Below are positions 54,058 through 64,000 of a DNA stretch of 64,000 nt, in pieces. Numbering within the stretch: the first letter of the stretch is position 1; each line of letters opens with the position of its first letter. Source of the DNA: Oscillospiraceae bacterium (GTDB taxonomy: Bacteria; Bacillota; Clostridia; Oscillospirales; Ruminococcaceae); NCBI GenBank assembly GCA_025757985.1, contig CP107210.1, positions 1,984,001 to 2,048,000 on the forward strand, read 5' to 3'. The notes under the pieces are model-generated. The model was not told the DNA's origin, searched no databases, and was given only the letters and a program-made list of their open reading frames with translations. Made by a program: the position numbers and the translations under genes.

Positions 54058-54440
54058 GGTGTTCCCTGTCCCCCGCTGGTATTCGACTGGCCCTTGCTGT
54101 AACGGTGGAAGGTGTAGGTCTCATCCGTGCCATCCTCCGAGGCCTTTGCCTCAAGCTTTTGCTTTTGGACATTCTCAACAACAAACTGTGCGCCCGTACC
54201 GGTAAAGGTATAGCTTGCAGTGCCGCCGTCATTCACCCATTGGGGCATTCCATCTCCGGCGGGGTACAGCTTCTCGCACTGTGCATAGGCCGTCTGGCGG
54301 ATCGTTTCCGCCTTCAATGACATGGTGCGCGCATAACGCAGGGACACCACGAACAGCGCCGTAAACATAAGCAGCAGCACAAAGGAAACGATCACTTCCA
54401 CAATCGTTTCTCCGCTTTGATTTTTAAGGTATCTCGACAT
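54054..54440 (-). CDS. Prepilin-type minor pilin, PilV-like
   Basis: A 128-residue protein. NQSG is followed by ETIVEVIVSFVLLLMFTALF, the class III signal with Glu at +5. The remaining 90 residues form a small globular part (TASYTFTGTGAQFVVENVQK). The ATG at 54440 with an AAAGGAG site is chosen over an upstream start. It lies between the PilX-like and PilW-like genes and overlaps the latter. Confidence 0.85.
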   Translation of the reverse strand: MSRYLKNQSGETIVEVIVSFVLLLMFTALFVVSLRYARTMSLKAETIRQTAYAQCEKLYPAGDGMPQWVNDGGTASYTFTGTGAQFVVENVQKQKLEAKASEDGTDETYTFHRYSKGQSNTSGGQGTP

Positions 54441-54457
54441 AGCCGCTCCTTTCCGGG

Positions 54458-55219
54458 TCATTGGCGCACAAATTTGCTGCTCTTTGTCTGGTTCAGGTCA
54501 TAGTGAATCTTGATTTCGGTATCAGCATCCTTGCGCAGTGTATATGTGCTATCAACATCCGTGCGTTTAAAATCGAGCTTCTGACCCGTTTCAGCATTAC
54601 CGGTCAACTGATAACTATTATACCGGGCCGTGTCCGTGCCAATCGTATAGTACGCCACTTTACATGTGCTGGTGTGCTGGTAGCTCCTTGTGTAGGAGAA
54701 CTTCTCGCTCCCCTGCTTTGCAGTCACCGTCACCTCCACAACATAATCCGACAGTTCCTTATCTTTAAAGCTGTCAAGCTGGCCGTTAAGTGCAGTAATG
54801 TCATAGCCCTTTGTTGCCAGCGCTGCAACATACTCGCTTTTATCCACCTCGTCAGCCGGCGTTTTTTTGAGCGTGATCTCCAGCCCGCTGCTTTCGTCCG
54901 CAAAGGTATGCTCCGTGGCATCGCTGTAGGTAGTCTGCAAAAGGTAATTTTTGTCAATGAACGCTGCCAGGCTGTCCGCCTGCGCACCGCCCGCTGCCGT
55001 ACTGTAGCCGGTCAGCTGGTCATCCAGCACATCGGAAAAGCTCGTTGCAAGGGTATACACCTCCTGCTCTATCAACTGGCGGTTCGCGTTCGCCGTCAAC
55101 ACAGACGCCGCATAGACCAGCGCCGCAGACAGCGCCGCAAAAACCGCGCCGATACACAGCACAAGGATCATTGACAGTCCCTGTTGATTTTGCATGATAC
55201 CGCGGGCTTTTCTGCCCAT
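54458..55219 (-). CDS. PilX-like pilus-associated membrane protein
   Basis: A 253-residue protein. QNQQG is followed by LSMILVLCIGAVFAALSAAL, a prepilin-like helix without Glu at +5, as in PilX-like proteins. The long helix carries on through TANANRQLIEQEVYTLATSF, and the rest is a soluble domain with Thr/Tyr-rich strands. The ATG at 55219 has a GAAGGAGGG site. It starts 22 bases after the giant protein gene ends, so all four genes are one transcript. Confidence 0.75.
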   Translation of the reverse strand: MGRKARGIMQNQQGLSMILVLCIGAVFAALSAALVYAASVLTANANRQLIEQEVYTLATSFSDVLDDQLTGYSTAAGGAQADSLAAFIDKNYLLQTTYSDATEHTFADESSGLEITLKKTPADEVDKSEYVAALATKGYDITALNGQLDSFKDKELSDYVVEVTVTAKQGSEKFSYTRSYQHTSTCKVAYYTIGTDTARYNSYQLTGNAETGQKLDFKRTDVDSTYTLRKDADTEIKIHYDLNQTKSSKFVRQ

Positions 55220-55241
55220 AGGTATACCCTCCTTCATTGTG

Positions 55242-58200
55242 TTATCCCACTGCAGGCAGCTCCTCTTTCTCAGCTGCAGCCGTTTCGGGCGTTGCCCGCA
55301 GGACACGCGCCGCCCGCAAAACCGGTGGTGCTGCGGCAGGGCTTTGCTCTGCTGCAGCGTCCTGCGCGGGCTGCTCCTCTGCTGTCAGGGTCAGGGCGGC
55401 AGCTGTACCGTCATTCGGCACAGTCAATTCCAGCTTTTCAGACTGGGTGGTCTTTTCCGCATCGCCCTCGGCCAGCACAGTAACCTTATCGGTAATGCGC
55501 TGGCGTGTATCGTCCTTGTGCAGCAGATCGACAAGGTCAGGCAGCGTTACGCGGTAGCCCGGCTCACCGTCACGGTCAAGGTATTCCAGCGTTGCAAAGG
55601 TTTCGAGCTTATAGCGCGGCGTACCGCTGGCGTCCTTCAGCTCATAATGGCCATCCAGCGTCACATGGTTCGTTGCAAGTACGAGATTATTGTTCTCGTC
55701 ATGGACTGCCTCGCCCTTCTCGTCTGTCTTGACCGTAGTGGTCAGATCATAGAATGTGCGCCCGTTTTCTTCGCTCTGCGGGATCGTGATCGTATAGGCA
55801 GTATCCTTTATTGTAACTTCCTTTGTCACAGACAGGATTTCCCCGCACTTGGTTGTGATCGTACCGTTCTCGTCCATTACATTCCGCTTGGCTACAGTAA
55901 AGGTGATCTTGTCGGTTGTTTTGTCATCGGCAGAAGTGATCTCCAGTTGATACTTGTCTGCCAGACCTTCCCCTGTTTCCTTGCTGTAGTTTACGGCGTT
56001 CCATTCCACTGCAAAGCGGGAAATATCCGCCTCTGTGCTTGCGGGCGTCCATGGCGTCTCACCGTCAGCGCCGAACAGCTGCAGGGTTGCCTTGGAATCT
56101 ACAGTTGTAAAGGCGTTCTGGTTCGTCTGCGGTGCATCCAGCTTGATCTTGGGCAGCTGCATCTGGGTGGGTGTTTCGCTCAAACCGTCTGCAACATAGT
56201 AGTACCAGTTGGAGCTGGCGGTTGTGCCGTCGGTGGACATGCGGCGCAGGGCGGGCAGCAGCCAGTAACCGGCATACTCCGGCTTCATGGTAAAGCTTTC
56301 ATCGCCAAGCGCAAACGCTGCGCCGTCCGTTGTCGTTTCTGCCTGCGCACCGCCGTCCATCCGGCCTTCCGGCAGCAGGCGCAGCACGCGGCCGGGGTTG
56401 GTCGTGTCGGCCAGCATATCATTCAGCGCATTTGTCAGGGCTGCCAGACTAGCGGCCTTTGCATCGGGCGCCTGCGCATGCTGATAGCTGTTCGCCAACT
56501 CCGCGATTTGCTTGTAATCTGCGGCATCTTTAAAGAGATAGCCCATGTAGTAGTAGCTGCCGCTGCTGGCGTCTTGAACCGTCAGCGTCAGCTTCTCCTC
56601 GGTCAGGAACTGGGTCTGGCTCGGCGTCTGGTAGCTTAGCGCGGCTGTGGTCACAACGGGCGCAGCAAGGCGCTTTTCTACAACCAGCAGGTTGCTGTAC
56701 TCACCGTTCGGGCTGCAATACTTCTTGCCGTCAACCGCATTTGCTACGACATAGAACCGCAGGGTCACGCCCTGATACTTCTCAAGGTCAACGGTGCAGC
56801 TGTTTTTCGTGATGCCCTTCCAGTCGGCAAGCGCCGTCCAAGTATTGCCGTCAAGCTTTTCTGCGTACAGGGTATATGTCACCGTGTTCTCGCCTTTGTC
56901 GTCCGCGCTTGCGGGCCAGGTGATGTCGTAGTTCAGTGCATTGGCGCTGTTGTCGTTGGTGCGCATGATGCTGTTGACCTGACCTACCGCAGACAGACGC
57001 TGCTTAACAGTACAATCTGCCTCGCCCGCCAGACCGATTGCATTGGTGTCCCCAGTGTCCGGCTTACGGGTGACATGCAGCCGCACCGTATCATAGCGCC
57101 AGCTGCCGCTTGCAAGGTCATCGTCCACGCAGAGGGTCAGGGTATAGGTGCCGGTTTTGGTGTCAAATGTGGTTTTATCCGCCAGCGACACGCCGTCCTT
57201 CAGCTCGATTTTTTCCTTGTCCGCGATTGCGGTGGTTTCGCCCGTCTTTTGGGTCAGCAGACCGTACAGGGTGACATCGTAGTCATGCTTGCTTGTATCA
57301 ACACTGCCGTCCGCCTTGTACTGCGTCCATGTAAAGGTATAGTTCAGCTTGTTGTTTCCATCCACATTGCTCGTGGTTTCGCTGCTTACCTTGGGGGCTT
57401 TCAGAAGTGTGAGGTTGAGGTCATCCTTGCGGATCTGCTTTTTAGCCATGTCATACCACGAATCTTGGCTCGCAAAGAACTGCAGCGGGGTCAGGTGGTA
57501 ATAGCTGAATTTGCCGTCCGCACCGCGCACGATCTCGATGCCGTTGTTCCAGCTGACGGGGCTATTGTTACTCTTTTCAATAGCATTCAGGGCATCATCT
57601 GCGGTGATTTCCCAGCGGGTCACGACCTGCGGATAACCGGCATCAATAGGCACAGAGATGACCTTCAGGTCGGTGTAGCTGCCGTCAAAGACCACGGCGG
57701 GCAGGTTGCTCAGCACAAATTCCGTACCGCTGCTGTAGACCGGCTTTTCCACCGCAGCAAGCGTCACATACTGGCCTTTCAGCGGCTGTGGGTTGGCTAC
57801 CGTTGTATCCTCTGCCGCATTGCTGATTTGTTCATTACCGGTATATTGACCCACCAGCATAACGCGGTAGTTCGGCACGGTGTTGAAAATCGTATCTGCG
57901 GTAAATTGCAGGTTCACGGTAATCGACAGATCATCCGCCGTGCTGCCGGTTATGACCGGCTGACCCATGGTTGGCTTATTTGTTTCAAACGCCGTACCGT
58001 GGACAAGGCCGCTGTTGCTACCTTTATCCCCGGTGCTATAGTATGTCTTAGGAATACCGATCTCCTCATCATAGCGGGCAGACTCCATCCATGCACCTGT
58101 TGCACCTTCACCCGGGGTTGCCGTGGCGCGCAGGCGGGTGGCAGAGCCAAGGCCGTTTGCTATCAATGCTTCGGTGGTGTTTGCACTCAGCGTAATTTCC

Positions 58201-61200
58201 GTATTGGGTTGGTTCATCAGGTAGGCGGTTACCTGCCAGCCGCCCGCGTTTTGATAATCACTTGCGTTTGTCAGCACAAGATACTGGCCGTAGGGCTGCC
58301 CATTGCTGTACTGTTTTTTCAGGCGGATCTCCAGCTTCGGGGTGGGCAGGGGGCGCACGAAGTACTGCGCGGCAGACATTTCCTCTGCACCTGTGGCGGT
58401 TCCGTTCACGGCCTTTACACCGACACAGAATTGGCTGTTGCCAATAGCGTTCGCCAGCGCATCATCCGCGTCAAACAGATAGCGCGTGCCGTAGACCTTT
58501 ATGTTTTGGTAGCCCTCCAAAGGCGTCTTGCTATCGCCGTCAACCTTATACAGCGTTACCAGATAATGGCTCACATTCTGTATCTGGTTATCCGGGAAAA
58601 TGCCGTCTGTGGCCGCGGCCGTCCATGTCACCTCATAGCGGCCATAGACAGCGCTGCTATCTTTTTTATGCGCAACTTGCAAGTCAGAGACCTTCCCGGG
58701 GGCGCGCTTGTCCAGAACTTGCGTATAGTAGTTCTGGATCAAGTCGTCCGTGATGTCCTGCATACTCGGGGCTTTATTGTTGTCTGTATCGCCGTACCAC
58801 AGCAGGATGGTTGCAAGATCCTTATTGTTGATTTCGTGTTCGCTGGGATTGCCTGTATAGAAAATCGTGGCCTGTTTTTGTTCAGCGGTTACAGGCTTTA
58901 TGTAACATTTTCTAGTATCAACCGTATCCAAATTCCGATCAAACATCATGCCTGCTGCAAAGAAACGGTTTCCGCTCTCTATGGAGTTATCAATACCCGC
59001 ATACAGCCGTGTACCTTTGTTATAGTGGCCGCTACAAGCGGCACCCCAATAAACACCCGAAGACACTTCCTTTTTGCTTGGTTCTTTTTCTTCAAGCAAC
59101 AACAGTGCCGCAATCTTTTGTTTATCAAAGCTGTTTTCGTCCATAAAGTAGTTGCCGTAGGCCACGATGTTTTCGCTTCCACGGTTCATCGCAATGGGTG
59201 CATTATTGGAACTAACAGTATTTTTATACAGAGCAAAACAATTCGTGACTGTGGTGGATGCACTCGTTGCACTGCCATTGCCACGGTTGCCGCAGATACC
59301 TGCAAACAAGTTGATATCGCCTGATTTAAGTGAAATTGTAACATCCGTAGCGTAGTTACGGCAGCGGTCAATATAAACCTCGACCTTATTCGGAATTTTT
59401 GTTCCACCGTCACCAAATGGTCCCAGCCAGCCCATGATGCCGGCTGCCAGCGACTCGCACTGCATCGTAACATCGCCGTTCACGCAATCGACAATGTTGA
59501 TGCGCAGATAGTCATTTGTACCGTCCGCCATGACCACCTTGCCAAGGATACCGGCAACATCGTTGGCGCCGTGTTTTTTGTTATTGTCACCCGGCCAATT
59601 TCCGCTGGACAGAATATCGCCGTGGTTCTGGCAGGAGAGGATATTTGCCGTGCCGCCGGGGGTAGGCTGGTCAAAAAAGCCCACGATGCCGCCGACCGTG
59701 CCCGAACCGCCACCGGAGTTGGTATTGGTGCTAAGACTGCCGAAGTTGAAGGATTTTTCAATCGTGCCGCCGTTTTTCAGCCAGGAGGCAATGATGCCGC
59801 CGATATAGTTGGAGCCGCTGTCAAACACAGTGCCAAGGTTCACACACTCGCTGATGACCCACTTGTCATCGGTCGTGTTCTGCTGCACGCCGATTACACC
59901 GCCCACATAGGCAATTTTTGCGTTGCCTCTATGGGTCGTGTCATCGTCATTTTTGCCGTCTGTGCGGGTAAAGCGGCGCACGGCGGCGCAGTTGACCAGC
60001 AGCTTGACCTCGCCGGTTGCCTCGTTCATGCCGATCATACCGCCGATTTTGGATTCATCGGTCGTGTTGTCGCCGTAGACAAACCACTTACCGGTTGCCG
60101 CGCGTGTGATCGTGCCGTTGACGGTGTTGAAGCCTGCCACGCCGCCCAGATAGCCGCTGGATTTTCCGTTTTTATCAGTTGTACCGCGCAGACCGACCAG
60201 CAGGTCATTTTTGGCAAGGCCGGTGGCGGTGTAGACATTGTTGTTATTTAGGGACACCGTGTCAACGCCTTTAAGGCTATTATAAGCAGTGCCTTTCAGG
60301 GTGGTGATCATGGTATTGACAGCATCATTTTCATCGGCTACTTCTTCAATTTTTCCAGTTTTTTCATTTTTTCTTTCCACTTTGCCGTCCAGCAACATGC
60401 TGACCCGGTCAAACATTGTTCTTTCACAATCTATGCCATCGACCTGATAGGTAAATTTATCCGTAAATGCTGCACCACTGCCGCTGCTGCTAATGCTGCC
60501 GTTGTTTGCGCCTGCCACGCCGCCCACAAAGCCGTAGCGCGCGGTGATGATACTGCCGCCGCCTTCCCCTGTGGCAACATAGCAGGATGTAATGGTGCTG
60601 TTGTTACGGCCCGCAATGCCGCCCACGCTGCTGGCGCTTTTCAGCTTTTCCGCATAGGTCTGGCTGTCGCTCAGGCCCGAGGCACCCATCACCTGCAGCG
60701 TGATTTTGGGCACCCTGCACCCATTGACCTCACCATTGTTCAGGCCGACGATGCCGCCCACGGTGTCCAGCACATTGGCTGCGCCCGTGGTGATATTATC
60801 GTTTGCCGCAGTATTAGCCTGCCCCAGCGCGCCCTGATAGGTACACTTTAACAGAGTGCCGCCGCCGGCATTTTCGCCGGCTACGCCGCCCAGATTCTTG
60901 TATTTATTCAGATTGTCTGTAATGTTCAGTGTAACAGTTGTTTCGCTGATTGTTGCGTCCTGCGTATTGACGCCCGCCGCACCGCCAAGGCTGATGCTGT
61001 CTGCCCGGGCCGTAAGGCCGCTGAGATTCAGCGCAGGGCTGCTGACAGTACACTTATCAATCGTACCGGCATTTTTGCCCGCAATGCCGCCCACATTGGT
61101 AGCCGGGCCACGGTAAACAATGGCTGCGTTCTCGCTAAGCGTAACGTCGCTGATTGTTGCACCCGCGTTGTTGATGGCCGTGACCGCACCGATGCTTTCC

Positions 61201-64000
61201 CCGGCAAAGGTAATATCACAGCTGCCGACAGTGCCGCCCGTGATGATGCCGAAGTTGTTGGCCGCAATGGCCGCCGCATCGCACTTGGCAACGCCGATTT
61301 TGACGCCGCCTACAACGCTATCTACAATTTGGGCGCCGCTTTCATTGCTGCCTGCAATACCGCCCGCATTGCCGTTGGTGGCATATACCGTGTAGTTGTT
61401 CCCGGTCTGCCCCGCAGTGTTGGTGCAGCCCGTAATCGTGCCTATCTGCCCGTTAGTGCCAGCCCTATTGCTGCCCGCAATGCCGCCTGCAAACTGGTCA
61501 TTGGCGCGCACACGCGCCCCACCAATCAGCGTCACATCGGCAATTTCGGCATAGTTTGCACCGGTTGCGCCGCCTGCGTAGTTCTTGGTGGCCGTGACGG
61601 TGCCTGTCACCTTGCCGCCCGCAATGCTGGCTGTTGTGGCGTTGCGCGTGTTGTTGCTGCCCGCAATGCCGCCCGCATAGCTTTCTGCCGTAATGTTGAC
61701 CCGCAGGGTTGTGCTGCCCAATACGATGCTGCCGCAGTTTACGCCTGCAACGCCGCCCGCGCACTCGTTTGCCTGCACCGTAACGGGGATACTATCGGAA
61801 GTGTTATAACTTATGCTCGCACCTGTCAGGTTCAGGCCCGCCACGCCGCCGATGATGTACCGGCCGCGCACGGTGATGCTTGCTGCCGGGGCCGAGTCCG
61901 TGACCGTCCCGTTGTTGATGCCAACGATGCCGCCAAGGTAGGCATAGCCGTCCTGCTGGGTGCCCAGTGTGGCGTAGGTAGAGCAGTTTTTGATGCTGCC
62001 GCCATTCCAGCCGGCGATGCCGCCCGCCGCGCTCTTGTGGGAGACAATGCCGTAGTTGGTGCAGCTCTCCAGCTTTGTGTTTTGGGTCACACAGCCGATG
62101 ATGCCGCCCGCCATAGAACCGCGGGCGTTTTTATCGCTAACATAATCGTTATAGTTAAAGCTGTCGTTATACCCCGGCAGGCTGACACCGCTGCCGAGGA
62201 TGCCGGTCTCGCCCCGCATTTTCAGGCTGCCGACCGATGCCGCGTTGCTGTCGCTGCCGTTCGTTGCGTTGCTGATGGTCAGGCGGGTTTCTGCATCGTT
62301 ATAGCCGACAATGCCGCCCACATAGGCGTTGACCTCCAGATTAAACTGGTTGGCCGCGCCGCTGAGGGTCATGGTATTGGCCGTATCGCGCGGCAATGTA
62401 TTGTTGACCGTCACAAGGCCTGTTTTCTCCGCCACGGTGGGCAGAATCGTTGTCAAATCGTCCGGGGCCGATGCCAGCAGGCAGTTATAGCCGATGATGC
62501 CGCCCGCCAGACCGTCGGCCTTGATGCGGCCCGCCTTTGCGGTGGTTTTAAATGTGCTGACCGTGCTGCCGGATGTGGCGGATGTAATGGTAAACGCCGT
62601 TCCGTCCGTGCCGGCCACCGGCATGTTAGCGCCGATGACACCGCCCACGCAAAGCGTGCCGCTGATTTCCGTCACCTTTATATCGGCCGCGGGCAGGGCC
62701 GGGGCAAGGTTCAGGCCGATCATACCGCCGACCGCCTTGCCGCCCGTAACCTCGCCGCTGACGGTCAGCAGCGAGGTGCTGGTATTTGTGATTTTCGCCG
62801 TTGCATCGTTGCAGCCGACCAGACCGCCGACAAAATCATTGCCGCAGATGACCGCGCCGATCTGCACCGTGGTTGCATTCTTGTCCCATGTAAGCACGGC
62901 ATTTTTGCCGTTGCGGCCGACCAGACCGCCCACATAATCCGCGCGGGTGGTCGTTTCTTGATTGCTTGCATCTTTATAGGTGCTCAGCGCCTGCAGCAGG
63001 GCGCTGCGGCTGCTGTTGGTGGCGGTGTCCGAGGCCATGCTGCTGACGCAGTTTTGAATGGTGGCAGTTATATTTGCTGCATCGATGCTGCCCCAATCGG
63101 CATCATTCAGGCCCGCAATACCGCCCACATAGGCCGCATTTTTACCAAGGCCCGCCACAAGGCCGCTGTTGGTAACGCCGCTGACCGTGCTTTGGCTGCC
63201 GTTGACCGACACAACACCGCCCACATAGCGGTTACCCAGCACGGTGCTGCTGTTGCTGCCGCCGGTTATTTTAAGCTGGCTGCCGCTGAAGCCGCCCGCC
63301 ATGCCGCCGACAAAGCAGCGGCCCAGCACATAACCCTTTTGCGTGGTGCAATTATCCAGCTTACACCCGCTGGCAAAGCCCACCAGACCGCCGACAAAAT
63401 CACCCTTGAGCGGGCTGCCATCGGTGAGTGCGCCATCGTTAGCATACCCGCCCTTGACGGCGGTTTTCAGCTGTGTTTCGGTCATATCGCGGCGGGTGGT
63501 GCTGGTGCTGCCGCGCAGCGTGACATTTTTGCAGTAGCCCGCAACGCCGCCGAAGAACTGGCCCAGCACACGGCTGTTTTCACCCTCGGCGCTGCCAAGG
63601 TAGTTGGCGCCCACGCTGACCGTACCCTCGTTCTGAAGGCCGGTCAGGGGGACATCCGCACTGCTGCTGTTACTGTTATAGAGGTTGCCCACAACGCCGC
63701 CCGTAAAGGCGCTGCCGATGACGGCGGCCTTGTTGGTTATGGTTTTTTTATTGATGGGGTCTGCCTCAAGCTTCAGGTTGGCGGCATCCATCGTGCCGAC
63801 CACACCGCCCACGCCGATGCTGCGCCAGATCGAGTTTTGCCCGCTGGCAGCTGCGGCGTAGCGTGCCTGTTCTGTAAGGGTATTGTCCGCAGCTTTCAGG
63901 CTGTTGTCCTGCAGCAGACCGGCTACCGTCACATCGGCGTCCACCGTCAGCGCGGAAATTGTTTGAGTCTGGCCGTTTTTGGGTATGGCAACGCCCACGA
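55242..64000 (-). CDS. Giant GLUG-repeat surface protein (N-terminus outside the window)
   Basis: More than 2900 residues are visible and the frame is open at the right edge. Residues 1 to about 1630 consist of dozens of GLUG-like repeats of about 20-40 residues, each with a VGGIAG-N or VGGVVG-N core, predicting a beta-helix. From about 1740 to 2700 come Fn3-like or Ig-like domains (APGKVSDLQVAHKKDSSAVY and YDITWPASADDKGENTVTYT). The end is Ala/Glu/Pro-rich (EEQPAQDAAAEQSPAAAPPV) with no LPXTG motif or final membrane helix. It is the gene before three minor-pilin-like genes, suggesting pilus-linked display or export. Confidence 0.85.
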   Translation of the reverse strand, partial: VGVAIPKNGQTQTISALTVDADVTVAGLLQDNSLKAADNTLTEQARYAAAASGQNSIWRSIGVGGVVGTMDAANLKLEADPINKKTITNKAAVIGSAFTGGVVGNLYNSNSSSADVPLTGLQNEGTVSVGANYLGSAEGENSRVLGQFFGGVAGYCKNVTLRGSTSTTRRDMTETQLKTAVKGGYANDGALTDGSPLKGDFVGGLVGFASGCKLDNCTTQKGYVLGRCFVGGMAGGFSGSQLKITGGSNSSTVLGNRYVGGVVSVNGSQSTVSGVTNSGLVAGLGKNAAYVGGIAGLNDADWGSIDAANITATIQNCVSSMASDTATNSSRSALLQALSTYKDASNQETTTRADYVGGLVGRNGKNAVLTWDKNATTVQIGAVICGNDFVGGLVGCNDATAKITNTSTSLLTVSGEVTGGKAVGGMIGLNLAPALPAADIKVTEISGTLCVGGVIGANMPVAGTDGTAFTITSATSGSTVSTFKTTAKAGRIKADGLAGGIIGYNCLLASAPDDLTTILPTVAEKTGLVTVNNTLPRDTANTMTLSGAANQFNLEVNAYVGGIVGYNDAETRLTISNATNGSDSNAASVGSLKMRGETGILGSGVSLPGYNDSFNYNDYVSDKNARGSMAGGIIGCVTQNTKLESCTNYGIVSHKSAAGGIAGWNGGSIKNCSTYATLGTQQDGYAYLGGIVGINNGTVTDSAPAASITVRGRYIIGGVAGLNLTGASISYNTSDSIPVTVQANECAGGVAGVNCGSIVLGSTTLRVNITAESYAGGIAGSNNTRNATTASIAGGKVTGTVTATKNYAGGATGANYAEIADVTLIGGARVRANDQFAGGIAGSNRAGTNGQIGTITGCTNTAGQTGNNYTVYATNGNAGGIAGSNESGAQIVDSVVGGVKIGVAKCDAAAIAANNFGIITGGTVGSCDITFAGESIGAVTAINNAGATISDVTLSENAAIVYRGPATNVGGIAGKNAGTIDKCTVSSPALNLSGLTARADSISLGGAAGVNTQDATISETTVTLNITDNLNKYKNLGGVAGENAGGGTLLKCTYQGALGQANTAANDNITTGAANVLDTVGGIVGLNNGEVNGCRVPKITLQVMGASGLSDSQTYAEKLKSASSVGGIAGRNNSTITSCYVATGEGGGSIITARYGFVGGVAGANNGSISSSGSGAAFTDKFTYQVDGIDCERTMFDRVSMLLDGKVERKNEKTGKIEEVADENDAVNTMITTLKGTAYNSLKGVDTVSLNNNNVYTATGLAKNDLLVGLRGTTDKNGKSSGYLGGVAGFNTVNGTITRAATGKWFVYGDNTTDESKIGGMIGMNEATGEVKLLVNCAAVRRFTRTDGKNDDDTTHRGNAKIAYVGGVIGVQQNTTDDKWVISECVNLGTVFDSGSNYIGGIIASWLKNGGTIEKSFNFGSLSTNTNSGGGSGTVGGIVGFFDQPTPGGTANILSCQNHGDILSSGNWPGDNNKKHGANDVAGILGKVVMADGTNDYLRINIVDCVNGDVTMQCESLAAGIMGWLGPFGDGGTKIPNKVEVYIDRCRNYATDVTISLKSGDINLFAGICGNRGNGSATSASTTVTNCFALYKNTVSSNNAPIAMNRGSENIVAYGNYFMDENSFDKQKIAALLLLEEKEPSKKEVSSGVYWGAACSGHYNKGTRLYAGIDNSIESGNRFFAAGMMFDRNLDTVDTRKCYIKPVTAEQKQATIFYTGNPSEHEINNKDLATILLWYGDTDNNKAPSMQDITDDLIQNYYTQVLDKRAPGKVSDLQVAHKKDSSAVYGRYEVTWTAAATDGIFPDNQIQNVSHYLVTLYKVDGDSKTPLEGYQNIKVYGTRYLFDADDALANAIGNSQFCVGVKAVNGTATGAEEMSAAQYFVRPLPTPKLEIRLKKQYSNGQPYGQYLVLTNASDYQNAGGWQVTAYLMNQPNTEITLSANTTEALIANGLGSATRLRATATPGEGATGAWMESARYDEEIGIPKTYYSTGDKGSNSGLVHGTAFETNKPTMGQPVITGSTADDLSITVNLQFTADTIFNTVPNYRVMLVGQYTGNEQISNAAEDTTVANPQPLKGQYVTLAAVEKPVYSSGTEFVLSNLPAVVFDGSYTDLKVISVPIDAGYPQVVTRWEITADDALNAIEKSNNSPVSWNNGIEIVRGADGKFSYYHLTPLQFFASQDSWYDMAKKQIRKDDLNLTLLKAPKVSSETTSNVDGNNKLNYTFTWTQYKADGSVDTSKHDYDVTLYGLLTQKTGETTAIADKEKIELKDGVSLADKTTFDTKTGTYTLTLCVDDDLASGSWRYDTVRLHVTRKPDTGDTNAIGLAGEADCTVKQRLSAVGQVNSIMRTNDNSANALNYDITWPASADDKGENTVTYTLYAEKLDGNTWTALADWKGITKNSCTVDLEKYQGVTLRFYVVANAVDGKKYCSPNGEYSNLLVVEKRLAAPVVTTAALSYQTPSQTQFLTEEKLTLTVQDASSGSYYYMGYLFKDAADYKQIAELANSYQHAQAPDAKAASLAALTNALNDMLADTTNPGRVLRLLPEGRMDGGAQAETTTDGAAFALGDESFTMKPEYAGYWLLPALRRMSTDGTTASSNWYYYVADGLSETPTQMQLPKIKLDAPQTNQNAFTTVDSKATLQLFGADGETPWTPASTEADISRFAVEWNAVNYSKETGEGLADKYQLEITSADDKTTDKITFTVAKRNVMDENGTITTKCGEILSVTKEVTIKDTAYTITIPQSEENGRTFYDLTTTVKTDEKGEAVHDENNNLVLATNHVTLDGHYELKDASGTPRYKLETFATLEYLDRDGEPGYRVTLPDLVDLLHKDDTRQRITDKVTVLAEGDAEKTTQSEKLELTVPNDGTAAALTLTAEEQPAQDAAAEQSPAAAPPVLRAARVLRATPETAAAEKEELPAVG

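Noticed and set aside
57075..59324. A 749-residue plus-strand frame inside the giant protein gene
   Set aside because: Antisense of a repetitive coding region without start signals or domains.

Overview
The window reads as a chromosome segment of a gut Clostridia, most likely an Oscillospiraceae/Ruminococcaceae relative of Faecalibacterium, Gemmiger or Subdoligranulum. This is inferred from the sporulation-type sigma factor, a Tn1549-type conjugative module, an ABC sugar importer of the LplB/LplC type, and GC-rich backbone genes with GC-rich palindromic intergenic repeats. No rRNA, tRNA or CRISPR array was seen.

Region 1 (1-22330) is a host-glycan utilisation locus. On the minus strand, two ABC sugar permeases head a run of an uncharacterised alpha/alpha-barrel-like protein, a sugar nucleotidyltransferase, a sugar-1-kinase of the aminoglycoside phosphotransferase fold, and fucA-fucU-fucK-fucI-fucO for L-fucose catabolism. 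Divergent from it is a membrane-anchored AraC-family regulator that carries two frameshifts. Beyond an IS1182-type insertion lie galE, a GH88 unsaturated glucuronyl hydrolase, a Gfo/Idh/MocA oxidoreductase, a heparinase II/III-like lyase and the lipoprotein that binds the sugar for the importer. Short GTTCAAAA repeats with the same spacing (13, then 19-20 bases) sit just upstream of the -35 boxes of both the permease operon and the binding-protein gene. They look like shared operators of the AraC regulator. Two gene remnants show that this locus has lost enzymes: the 3' end of a second GH88-like gene and the 5' end of a GH29 alpha-L-fucosidase.

Region 2 (about 22.3-24.1 kb) is a decayed junction with a transposase HTH remnant, a membrane-protein remnant and an intact VOC-family gene.

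Region 3 (about 24.1-44.8 kb) is a reduced Tn1549-like integrative conjugative element, all on the minus strand: Toprim primase, ParA, ParB, DUF3846, a chimeric gene, a PAPS-reductase-like protein, sortase B, a resolvase-like protein, an XRE-HipA pair, MobC, relaxase, PcfB, LtrC-like protein, VirD4, Maff2, an AbiE toxin-antitoxin pair, TrbL-like protein, PrgI and VirB4. No integrase, topoisomerase or cell-wall hydrolase is visible, so the element is probably immobile by itself. Its strangest gene (38012-41653) joins an SNF2-type helicase in frame to a Cna-B repeat surface adhesin with a sortase signal.

Region 4 (about 45-64 kb) is backbone: a SigK-like sigma factor with a cut-short C-terminus, a frameshifted Na/Ca exchanger, an Lrp regulator, a zinc-ribbon membrane protein, a glycosyltransferase, an EF-G paralogue and a BTAD-domain regulator. 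It ends with a tight operon of three minor-pilin-like proteins behind a giant GLUG-repeat surface protein that runs off the right edge.
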